Assembly (NCBI GenBank): GCA_021292105.1
Contig: CM037870.1
Span: forward strand, 20,987,424-21,051,423
DNA: 64,000 bases
From: Anadara kagoshimensis
Lineage: Eukaryota; Mollusca; Bivalvia; Arcoida; Arcidae
Direction: 5' to 3'
Shown here one piece after another: positions 20,460 to 32,500 of this stretch (its first letter is position 1; every line of letters starts with the position of its first letter). The notes below the pieces were generated by a model, which was not told the origin of the DNA, ran no database searches, and saw nothing but the letters and a program-made list of their open reading frames with translations. The position numbers were made by a program, and so were the translations under genes.

Positions 20460-20690
20460 TATTTAAATGCATCTTTACAATGGTAAAAAGAGCAACTGAA
20501 ACATGTACCTGACAACAGCCAACGCAAGCAAGAACACCAAACAATACAAGTTATGATGGAACAACAAAACAAGAAAATGAAAAGAAAAGACAAACGCATA
20601 TTGGGACAGCTGATTAAATTAAGTCTGGCTTTGGATGGGCACCAGAGTAAATGTTCAGTAGTATGGTTATTTAGTAAAATAGGAGGGACC
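20460..20690. repeat. Dispersed repeat shared with 48895-49075
   Basis: Common blocks include AACAATACAAGT/ACACAATACAAGTC, AAGAAAAGACAAAC, and GGATGGGCACCAGAGTAAAT against GGATAGGTACTGGAGTAAAA. Class unknown. Confidence 0.5.
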
Positions 20691-21120
20691 AAGAATAAGT
20701 AGTCCATAAAAACAAAACAGCAGTCCATTAAACTTAACTATATATTCATGATAAATTGGTGTTTTTTCCAATACACACAAATGAAAATGTTGGACTTAAA
20801 TTAAGATTCAGCAGATACTGAAATTCCATATGATTTTCAAACATGAACCTGTTTTGAATGTTAGTGCTACTAGTCGTTGGTTACCAAACACAAACATGCA
20901 GGCTGTCCGTGTTCAAATCACAGTAAACACTTTGAAAACTGGTAAATTGAGTTAAACACTGAGATCTTCCATGCAGTGAAGAATGTTAGGCCGGTGTTCC
21001 ATAAGGATAAGCGCCCAAAGATAGATTGAAACAAATATCTACTAATGCCATATGGAATTAAAAAAACTGATCATTAAAAATACATTTAAAAACAATTGAA
21101 CTAGTATTTAATGACAAATA

Positions 21121-21165
21121 AATGAATGAATAAATAAATAAATAAATAAAATAAATAAATAAAGC
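21121..21165. repeat. (AAAT)n microsatellite
   Basis: About ten AAAT units just downstream of the NIT-cyclase stop codon. On the minus strand it reads TTTA. Confidence 0.85.
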
Positions 21166-21209
21166 AAAAGGGTATGACACTTTGATCAACTTAGTGTTAG
21201 TAGAACTTT

Positions 21210-21575
21210 TCAAACAGAATCTTCCAGATACTCGTGAAATATTTCATTGTTTTCATTAAACATTTCATTTGTATGTCGTCTAGAAAAGTTCTCGTGTTGA
21301 GTAATGTTCGACTGGCTTGATGATAATTTTCTGAGATATGATGACGAGTTTGAGACATCTGATGTGGATTCTAGGGAGTACCTATGCATCATCCAAGGCC
21401 TTGTCGGTATATATCCCTTTTCCTCGCTATCGTAATCGTAGACAGCTCTCATTTCCAGCTCCACGGGTGTCAAAGTTCTGGAAAACTGGCTAATTTTACG
21501 CCGTGATTCCTCAGTGACGTAACACATTGAAACCCGTCTACCCAATAACCAGTACGTCATCTCTGATTTGCCATT
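21210..21575 (-). CDS. NIT-cyclase terminal exon and tail
   Basis: Acceptor TTTTTTTTTCAAG. Opens N-G-K-S-E-M-T-Y-W-L-L-G-R-R, which matches the final strand of class III cyclases (K-G-K-x-x-M-x-T-Y-W-L-L-G), then runs about 105 residues of Ser/Asn/Glu-rich tail to a TGA. The C-terminus is E-D-S-V, a possible class III PDZ ligand (acidic at -2, Val at 0). Confidence 0.8.
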   Translation of the reverse strand, partial: NGKSEMTYWLLGRRVSMCYVTEESRRKISQFSRTLTPVELEMRAVYDYDSEEKGYIPTRPWMMHRYSLESTSDVSNSSSYLRKLSSSQSNITQHENFSRRHTNEMFNENNEIFHEYLEDSV

Positions 21576-23543
21576 CTTGAAAAAAAAAGAAAAAAGATTA
21601 CTTATATAAAATCTTCGTAAAATATTTAACAATTGAGCGATTTAAAAAGAGACCAAGCTTTTTGGTCTACTTAGGAACCGACAGTCATGATCTAAGTACT
21701 AGCTCGAAACAATTATTTGCTGGGTCTTAAATCTTATGTGTACAACGTGAAATGTTATTAATTTTTGTTTTACCAAGCATCGCCATCGGTCTTCTATCCA
21801 GCAAATTACACATTTTGTATTTTCCAATGTTTCCCCAATACTACTAGCCGATATTGTTGCAATATGGTATTTATTTATTTATTGATAAATGGTTGTGGTC
21901 GAATTAAAACCAATCTATCGTCAAAACACACCGGAAAGGAAATTGACCTTTTTTCCTGTCAATCATTTTGTACTTATGCCAGGTGTTCAAACACCTCCAA
22001 CATGGTTGCTATGGAAATAAGGAGAATCTATCACACCATCAGTTGAAAACAATTATATTTAAAACATACTAGTACACCTGGGGTCAGTTGTTCGAAGCTT
22101 GATTAGTTTAATCAGTGATTAAGTTGAAACTTTATTTTTTTGCATAATTTCTGATATGTTGAGAAATTAAAATTGAAAATTTGATTAAATGGATACAATT
22201 TCATCAATTTATAGCACATTTTTATAAAAAAAATATCGATTTAAAAATTATACTTGTATTTTCAATTTTGTTTGTGTTTTAATTTTTGATAATCACTGAT
22301 TAAACTAATCAAGCTTCGACCAACTGGGTCCTAGGGTCAGTTGTTCGAAGCCTGATTACTTTAATCAATTGATTAGTCAAAATTTAAATTTTGTATAATT
22401 TCAGATACATTGTTAACTTAAAGTTGAGATGTTGAAAAAGAATAAAAATTCCATCAAACTAAAGAAAATTGTAATAAAAATATCGATTCAATAATGATAT
22501 TTTGATTTTTATTCTTGTTTTAATTTCTGCTAATCATTGATTAAGCTCATCACCCCTCAAACAACTGGATCCTGAATTGTCAAACACAGTGGGAGTTGTG
22601 CCGGTGTGAAATTGAATTCTGTGTGTTGATGTGTTTTTGAAAATGACGATCTTAAATTATAATTTGGCAAATCAAACACAAACATACCAGTTCATGTCCA
22701 AACCACAATCCAAAAGACAAAGCATAAACCTTGAAAACTGACAAATAAAGTTTAACATGTTAAAGTTAAACTTCCACCAGGGAAGTGAGGCCGGGTGCTC
22801 CGGAAGGGTAAACACCTTCCAAGTTAAACATATGATCCACCCTCAATCCAAAGTGGATAATGTGAATCAAAGTGGTAGAGGATTAGCGAATTCACTGAAC
22901 GACACATTAGTTTACGTTTTGGTGCAAAGATAGCAAGATAGTGTCGACCAATTTTCACAAGCAGGTTCATAATGTCGTAAGGATTGACATATTTGAAGAA
23001 GTTTCTTTGTAAATTTCGTAATAAAATACCATTATTACTACTCGTAATATTCATTAAAATATGGAATGATAATGATATTATCAAAAACAAACATACCAAT
23101 CCATGTCCGAATCACAATCCAGAAAGAAAAGTAAAATCTTTGAAACTGACATGTTAGGTTAAACGTGAATTTCCACCAGGGAAGTAAGGCCATGTGCTCC
23201 GGGAGGCACCCCCTGTTAAGCTAGCTACACCCGCCACGTGTGTAATCAAAATTGTGTGAAAGAAACATGGAACTATGGGACCTCAAATATATTCAGGGCA
23301 GTCCTGGACACAGAGACATCAAACTTACCAACACTACTGTGATAACGACCATAAAACTTTTAGGACCTTGATGATCCTAGGCTTGCAATATCCCTTGGTT
23401 AACAATTCATTTGTGAGCAACTTGCTTCGTTGTAAAAAGTATAATTACCTTAAGATCTGTTTTGCCTTTCTTTTGTATGTTATACATCATGTTTTTACGT
23501 AGACAGCTGTATGTACTCTCACTTAAATGTATCCTGTTAGCTG

Positions 23544-23584
<41 letters not shown>

Positions 23585-26500
23585 TGATGATTATGATGAT
23601 GATGATGATGATCAAATACGACATATATGTCTACAGAGCCAAAAGGACAATACCAAATCATTGAGAAGCTTTAAAAACACATGAAAAACGATTTTTCTCC
23701 TTTATGTATTCCCATTATAATCGGCAATTATAAGTTGATAATAGTAATAATTATTAGTAATAAATGGAATGCAGTTGAACAAGTCTTTCTGGACACTGAA
23801 CAACTTTTGTATATTTCAATGTTGTACATGTATGTGTTATTGGTATAGTTTTTTACTATTATGGGTGTTATATTTGTATTTACAAAAATAATAGTAATCA
23901 TGGTGTTTCGAAAGTCTAAATTTCAGAAATCATTTGGAACTTCACGTGTTTAACCTAACTTGTCAGTTTCAAAGTTTTTACTTTGCTTCTGGAATATGAT
24001 TCGAAAATGGATCAGTCTGGGTTTTTTTATTATTACATTTAATATGCTATTTTAACGACTAAATTGATGTATATTGGAGTCCATCTATTGATGGAAAGAT
24101 AAAAACGTCATATTACTTACGAATGGCAGTTTTCTGTAGTTTGTTGACAATGGTCAAGATTTCACCGTATATACAATATCTTGGCTTAACTGGACCAGAC
24201 AGTGTCTCAAAACAAATTCCTGAAAATAGGATTGAAAAATGGTATGACTAGATTTACTTAACCAACAAGTTCATCGAGAAATATTGAAATGGCAGATGAC
24301 CTTAAACATTTAAATGACTTTGATAATAGAATGCTCAAATTATTGTTTTTGACCAAAGGCTATTTGGGGCCCCTTTTAGATTGAACACTGGACATTTTTT
24401 TCATTTTTTATATTTCATATCTACTTCACGACTGAACATCTCCAATCAAACCGGGAGTGATAAGATTTTGGTCAATAATTTTGTGACAGGTGCTAATTTT
24501 GAATTTGACAAATCACAACCTTTAAACAATGATACAATGCGGTTGAAGAACCCACACTTGTAACAGCAAAACAACCAGGGGCACTTTCGGGAATATTACA
24601 GTCTATTTGGATAACTCGTCAGTAGAAGTAGAAGTTTGTAACAGCGAAAAAACCAGGAACGAGTCACGTTAAACGGAATGAAATATTAAAAACAAAGAGC
24701 AGGGTTAAAAGAGGTTATATTTTGACAAATGGTTATGAAATTAGGACTAACTTATGCCATATCGTTAACTACTGGACAAAAACTGGTATGGCTAATTTTT
24801 GTGTTTCATAATTCAGATTATTTCTAAGATTTGGGAGTTGTAACTACAATTATCTCTATTTGAGAAACGGGTACACCCTGTCGGTATTAAAAACATACGG
24901 GACTGTTCAAAATAATTAAAATTGCAGCTATTTAAGCTTTTTTATAACTTATAAATTATACATTAAACATTTGAATTTTAACATAACTTTAACAACATAT
25001 CTGAACACCAATTTACAATATTTTTGGTTCAAAAAGTGATAGCTTAATGATCTTAACATCAAGTATATTTAATTCAAATGCCATTGACAACAAATAACCG
25101 ACCGGCTGTTCCCAAACTGCCAGAATAAAAAATTCCATTGACAAATAATAATAATAATAATAAATAAATACAATAAAAAATAAAGCCAACGACCGAACGG
25201 TTGATCCCGAACTGCTAAATAAAAAATAATTCACAACAAATGGCCAAACAGCTGTTTCCGAACTATCAAATAAAAAACAAGAGGCCCATGGGCCTGATAC
25301 GCTCACCTGATAACTAATGGCTAGCTGATAGATTTAAAGAACACATAAATACTAAACCCCAATGACTTTTTTCTTTACATCATGATAACCATTGTATCAA
25401 TACCTACAACATTCTAATATACATGCCTATACAAAAAGTTTATAGTTTTCGAGATAATAAACCATTTTGGTATTGTTTTGCATCTGTGTACTTGACCTTT
25501 GAACTCATGACCTTTTTCTATACATCAAAATGATCATTGTATCGATGCCTACAACATTCTAATATACAAGCCTATACAACAAGTTTATAGTTTTTGGATA
25601 ATTAACCATTTCCGTATTGTTTCGCATCTGTGACCTTGACCTTTGAACCCATGACCTTTTTCTATACATCAAAATGATCGTTGTAACGATACCTACAACA
25701 TTCTAATATATATGCCTATACAAAATGTTTATAGTTTTCGAGATAATTAACCATTTCGGTATTGTTTCGCATCTGTGACCTTGACCTTTGAACCCATGAC
25801 CTTTTTCTATACATCAAAATGATCGTTGTATCGATACCTACAACATTCTAATATACATGCCTATACAAAAAGTTGATAGTTTTCGAGATAATAATTATAA
25901 TAGGAGGTAAAAAAAATTAGGTCACGACCTTCACAATCGACCTTGACCTCATTTTAAGGATACTAACAAGAAGATGTCAAAACTGAAAACCCCATGTCAT
26001 TATCTGGTCAAATAGTCAAGTTATAACAATTTGAAGCTATTTTACGATTTTTTCAAAATTAAACGCAAAAACGCGTAACCTATTTTTTATCCGAATTTCA
26101 CAAAATGAACAAACTATAGGCTCAAGACCCTAGAGAAGCCAAATATTACATCAGATTTTTTCTCCAATCAGTACTTTCGGAGAAGAAGATTTTTTAAGAT
26201 TTTTGCACCCCTAGGTCACCTTGACCTAGTTATGGTAGCCATAGCAACGCCACGAACAAATCTGAATTGCACCGGCCCATATATACTTCTGACAAAGTTT
26301 CATTAAAAACTGTCCAGTAGTTTCAGAGGAGAAGTCGAAAATAGGTGTTAACGACGCACACACGCACGCACGCACGCACACACGCACGCACGCACACACG
26401 CACGCACATACACACGCTGCGCTATGCCATAAGCTCACATGACCTTTGGTCAGGTGAGCTAAAAAATTATACCTGATATTTAATTGAGTAACTTTCAAAA

Positions 26501-29500
26501 TTTATACTTTTATCATCAATTAAAGAAGACACAAATGTCATTCAATAACATCAATTGGATATTAGCACATACGCCATCAGCAAAAATTAACCGATGATTT
26601 GACACAAACGCGTGGGTAAATACTAAACAGAATATTTAAACACAGTCACATTTTAAATAAATATCATTAACTTCAATGGTATTACCATGTGCTGATTTTT
26701 ATTTTTATTAAAATAATGCATTCAAAATCTGCACATGACAGTATTTCAAACCACAAAACTCTTAATACTTGTTCTTTTGTGTTGTTATTTTTTTCCACAA
26801 GTTTTTTGGCTTGTCCTTTGTGGTTTTGGTAATGGTCAAGATAATCATATTTAGTGACAAGTTATGTATTTTTATAAACGCGTTTTTTCATTAAATAAGA
26901 CAGGATATGAAAACTGGAAAACTTTTTGGTTATTATCCATAAAAACGTTACATTTTAAAATTTCAATATGTATAAAGCTGACATGAATGAGGAGGGAAAA
27001 AACAATACCACAGGAGACCCAAGGTCTGAACTCTCAAATATCATCGATTTAAAAATTTCATTAATAGAAAGCAGATCTTAAATAAATGGCTTTCCATATC
27101 ACGTGGAAGTATTCCGAATATCAGTTTCGACGAAGATTTTTGAGAAAAGATCTCGTACATCCTCAATTTCGTATAAATTAAGCCGGTGAAGAATATTTTG
27201 ATGGAAACCCCTGGAAATGTGTTAAATGGGCTGATATTTATTGTCTATCTTATACATTTGAAAAATAATCAGTAGAATCCACAAAGGTATTTTGCATATT
27301 GACTATTTATAGCAATGGTGGCCATTTGAATAGCGCTTGGTACAAAATTTTTAATCTAGTCCACCTAAAATGTTCCATACAAAAGTTTGTTCAAAATGAC
27401 CTAGTGAATTCAAAAACAAAGAGTTTCTAACTGTAACACTTCGGTCGGAAGCATTTGACGCGAAACGTAAACAGGATCAAATCATTTAATTACCAAGGCA
27501 ATCAATTACATTTTAGCGACAAAAGACTGTTTTAACAGAAATATTGTAATTGTTTTGGGACATCATAATTTCTATGGATTCGACAATTTTTCTAGAAACA
27601 TAAGCTGAACTCTGTAACAGCTAAATAATCCAGTTCTGAGATTGATTCGCACCAAATCTACCTCATTGCTAGCCGAGTTGAGATGAAAGAAGCACCATAA
27701 TGTATATTAGTCTTTTGGTTACCTGTGTGTATTCCAATACGTAGACGGAGTTTACAATCTGGTACTCGCTCAATTTCTAAATCACTGCATACGTTTAATA
27801 TGTCAAGAGCCATGTTTGCTATTTCTGTGGCGTGGTTGTTCTTTTGTTTTTCTGTAATCCCTGTAATTAAATATTAATAGGTTATCATCAAACATAAACA
27901 TACCGGTCAAAATCCCAAAAGCAAAGAAAAAGACTGGAAACTGGCAAATAAAGTAAAACACGTGAACGAAGTGAAGCCAGCCAGGTGCTCCTGTCATATA
28001 TCATTTTTTGAATGTATTTTATGATTAGATTTTAAAAAAATGGTATATGACACTCCGATCCAGGTTCAAATAATAATCCATAAAGCAAAGTAAAAAAAAA
28101 ACCCAGAAAAATTAAGTATAATACGTGCATGAAGTGACCCAGGTGTTCCGATCCATGTTTAAATCATAATCCTAAAAGCAAAGTAAAAACTGGAAAATTA
28201 AGTGAGCCTCCAACGGGCAAGTGAGACCTGTAGAAGTCCAATAGTCGAATGCGTTAATTACGGCAACCACCGGGCTCTAATGCCAAGACATTTAAAAATA
28301 AGATAATTGTAAATTCAATTTTACTTGTTCTAAGAATGCTTTAACAAAATTATCTAAAATTTAATTACAGTATATTTATAAACAGCTAAATTAGTAGTAA
28401 AACTGCAAAGGTGAAAAATTCTAATTGTTTTATATTCAGTGTAAGAAAAAATTATTTCTGAAATTATTGTATGTATTATCGCTTTTTACTTGTTTCTGAA
28501 ATAAGTGTTTTCCCCTAAATTTAAACTAAAAAGACAACTAAAAGTGTAAAACGAATGGTTGAAATTTACATCTTACTTGACCTGTCAATCAACAACAATA
28601 AAACAGGTGCTCAAAATCAATCGATTCCAATTGCAATGGTCTCTTGAATGGTAAAACAAGGTGTCCTTCAATGAATCTAGAATAGCCACTTACCTGACAC
28701 AACTGTATAACTGTCTGTTCCTCTGTTCAGCACATGTACGTTATAAAATCCAATTCTGTCATCAAATATCTCCATAAGGGCAGTAACTATATTTGTTATC
28801 TGGTTTGGCGTGCAATAATTCAACAGGCGGTTAAACTTAGCGATATCGGACTTGAAGACAGTTACTGTTTTCTTCTGAAGTGATGTTGATGTCATGTTTC
28901 TCGAAAGGGATACCTCAGGGCAGCTGTATTTCCCAACTTTTTTCTTATTTTGAATCAATCTTTTTGTCCAATCGGATAAACTGTGAAAAATGCTCAGTGT
29001 ACGCTCTTCTATTTTATTCGGGTTTATCGAGTTATTTTCCGACATGATCCTTTTCCCTTTTAATTTCGGATTATCTTCCATAATGATGGTTATCCGATTT
29101 TCCTGAGGTATACAACCAAACAGTTCCGGAGGGACATAATATCCAAGACACGTCTCTGTGGCGTTAGACTGGTTCTTATAATTTTCTTTCAAATTTTCCA
29201 AAGTCGCCACTTGTACCATTAAAATTTTCTCTTTTCGAAATATGTTCCAAAGCGATATAAAAAGTATAATAGACATCGCGATTAAAGATATTGAAAACAG
29301 AATCTTTATGCTTCTTATATATCGTATTGTGTCCATAACATCAGTTTCAGTTGAACTCAAAACAGATTTTGTAACGAGAATAATTTTATTGACGACAAAA
29401 ACTGTTTCTACAATGGTCTTGGTCGACAGGCTAACATTGCACCACTGGTTGTTCCGAAAAGATTTCGCCAATTTTAATCCAGAAAGGACCTTGTCCCTAA

Positions 29501-32500
29501 TTTTAATAAGCACCTTTTTAACAAATGGTGAATCTAGAATACTATTAGCGATATAAGCTTCATGGCTAGCTAAAAGAGCATACTTTGTAACATTGCAGTG
29601 AAGAAATGAGATCGAAACAGCAGCAAGATAGTGCTGACTCAGCTTTGCGAGCTTATCTATGCTTACGAAGGGAACAAATGTATCAACTCTCTCGATTTGA
29701 AGCAGGTGTTTGGTAAGACCCTGATAAAACATATCGGACACTGTGATGTACTTAAGTACAATTTCAGTTAAGTTTCCTTCATGAGACAAGATCTTTGACC
29801 TTATACAAGCTATTATGTCAAACTCTTTCTGTTCCATCTTCCATTTTTCTTTCTCAAAACTGCAATCTGGCTTAAGTTCGAGATTTTGTCCAAATTTAGA
29901 ATCGGAAACTTTGTGAACATTGGTCAATGCTTCTGTAAATTTCATTTTCTCCTCTGTTAAATGTACGGTAACCGTCGAGGCCATCTCTTGTAGACCAATA
30001 GTCATGTCGTCTTGGATTTCACGTAGTTCCTGTATACTGTTGAAAACCTACAATTATACAAATTCTAAATATTAATCTCTTGTCTGTAGACAACATTAAG
30101 ACCATCAAACCATTTCTATTTTATCCTTTATAATACAATTTAAACGATAGTGTTAGGGGAAGCCGAGACATTTGTGGTGAAAAGCAGTTTTCGCCACGAT
30201 ATCATCTCAATAAAAATTACAAAGGTTTTTATCCATGTGTTTTTACATGCTGAACTCATTTTTTTTAGAAAGACTTCTTTCTATTTCATTCATTATATAT
30301 ATACAGCATTGAATTAATTATTTTCATAAATAATTTGAAGATAAAAAATTTAACATAGGCTTTTGCCATTGTGCTTGCCGAAGTGACAATTCTTAGCCTT
30401 TATACAAATCATTTTGAAAGCACACTCATTCTATAGTTGGTATAAAGTGAATTCACAATTAATTTTTCCAGGAATAAGTTAAAATAAGAACAAATCAAAA
30501 TGTTTACATAAATAAAACAAACATACCAATCCTTGTCAAAATCACAATCCCAACACAAAGTAAACACTTATTGAAATAAAACTGACAAATTAAGTTATAC
30601 TATGACACGTGGACTTCCACTTGGAAAGTGAGACCGGTTGCTACGGAAGGGTAAGTGCACCCTGTTTAACTATAACTATATAGAAAATGTAAGAAAAAAC
30701 CAACAAACCTGCCCAGTTGTATACTCTTCATGTCCCAGTTCGGATATGTGATAAATACAGATAGGTAGTAACATAAGATACAGTCCTAGAACCAATGCCA
30801 TCCGGATAAACTTTTTTGGAGTAAGCCGAACATTTTTCACTGAAATTTCTTTTTGCAATTTTGCTGAAATAGGAATGATTTTATTTAGATGCAAAGAGTA
30901 AATTATAAATTGAGCAAATCTAAAAACAAAAAAGTGTCTTAGCCAAAACAAGAGTGCAATGCGTATGTTTTGGTGTTTCTGTATAGCTGATTTACAAATT
31001 TTGAATTTTGTTTCTTCGACACAGTCATACTAATGGGATGAAATTGCAGCTACTCTTTACCATATACATGTAGCTCTAATTGCAGTGCTAGGATCGTCTA
31101 ATCACCTGTCTTGAAGAGAAGACTTGAACATCATACCTGACTAGATGAACGTCTCCAATTAAAAACTGGAGATTTAAAATTGTTCTTGTATCTTACTGTA
31201 TGTTGATAATTGCAATACTGAAAATTAAATTGCTTCAATGTATGTTTATCTGATAACATTAATTTGTTAGTTGACAGGATGGAACGACGTCAAAAAAGCG
31301 TGGTTAAACGTCTTGAAAGGGTCATGGCGCTGTTCCATTCACTGACAAAACCAGCGAATAAGAAATGAAAACCAGTGTTGTTTGGCTTTTTGCAAATCTT
31401 AACAGAAATATCAAGGATTAATATGGTACATATAAGAAATATCTTACCTGACGTAGAGGATAATTTTTTCAACACCATGTTTAGATCTTTCTGTATTTCA
31501 CTATCAGTCATGCTGTATTTAGCTGTTGGTGGTATTCCTCGGGTATTACGTTGTCGTAACAGTTCTTCTATGAACTCCTCGTTATTAATGCCAATGGCTG
31601 AAAGGGAGAATTTGTGTTCATTATCATGCTTTATATTCACATGGGGTCACTTGTTCAAAGCTCTGTTATCTTAATCAATAAATCAGTGAAATTTCATGTA
31701 TATTAAACAATGCTCTTTTTTGGATAAAATAAGTGTTTAATAAAAAATAAAGAAAGAAAGAAAGAAAAAATAAAATTAAAAAGATAGATTAACATAAACA
31801 AAAATATTAGCATAAAAATCAAACTTTTTTTGCCGAGCTGTTGATAGAGGTCTGAACAAAATAAATAATTCAGAAAGGAAGTTCTTAAAATGATTGATGA
31901 AAAAGGGGCGATAGCTCATAATGCAAACCAAATAGATAAGTATATACGGGTTGATTGGAGATGTTCATCTAGTCAGTTACTATGAAATTTTCAATAGAAA
32001 TACTGTACTCCATGGTAAGCTATTAGACACCTCTAGTATATTCAAGTTGAGCAGGCATGTGAATGAAAAAACTCTGTATAATAAACTAAGATATTACCAA
32101 ATCTAGGGAAAACACAGAAGTTAAGGCAGAAGAAAAAATACCCGAAGTGAAACCGGAGTGAATGTAACATCTTACTGTCTAAATACAGATGAAATGTTAG
32201 CTTATCAACCAAACTACTCTCAGAATATTGATAAAATATTAAAATGGTGGATTGAAATTGGCTGCACTGTAGATTGTTTTTGTAAAACTATCACGCTGCC
32301 TTTATGGTACAATGGGAAAGGCAAATCTATGTTTACAACAGTTGTTGCCTTGACAACCAAGACAACAGCGTATTTACTTTATTATTGTCAATATTATGTG
32401 TCATCTGCAGCATTTATCACCATTAGAAACGATAATTAATGTACTGTTATGGATGACTTTGTAAGTATGCAACCACTGTATGTAATAACCCTCTCTCTTT

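Noticed and set aside
23407-23661. Reading frame with a poly-His run
   Set aside because: A translation of the (GAT)n and (AAT)n microsatellite.
26226-26498. Cys/Val-rich reading frame (C-A-C-V repeats)
   Set aside because: A translation of the CACG microsatellite in a mobile element.
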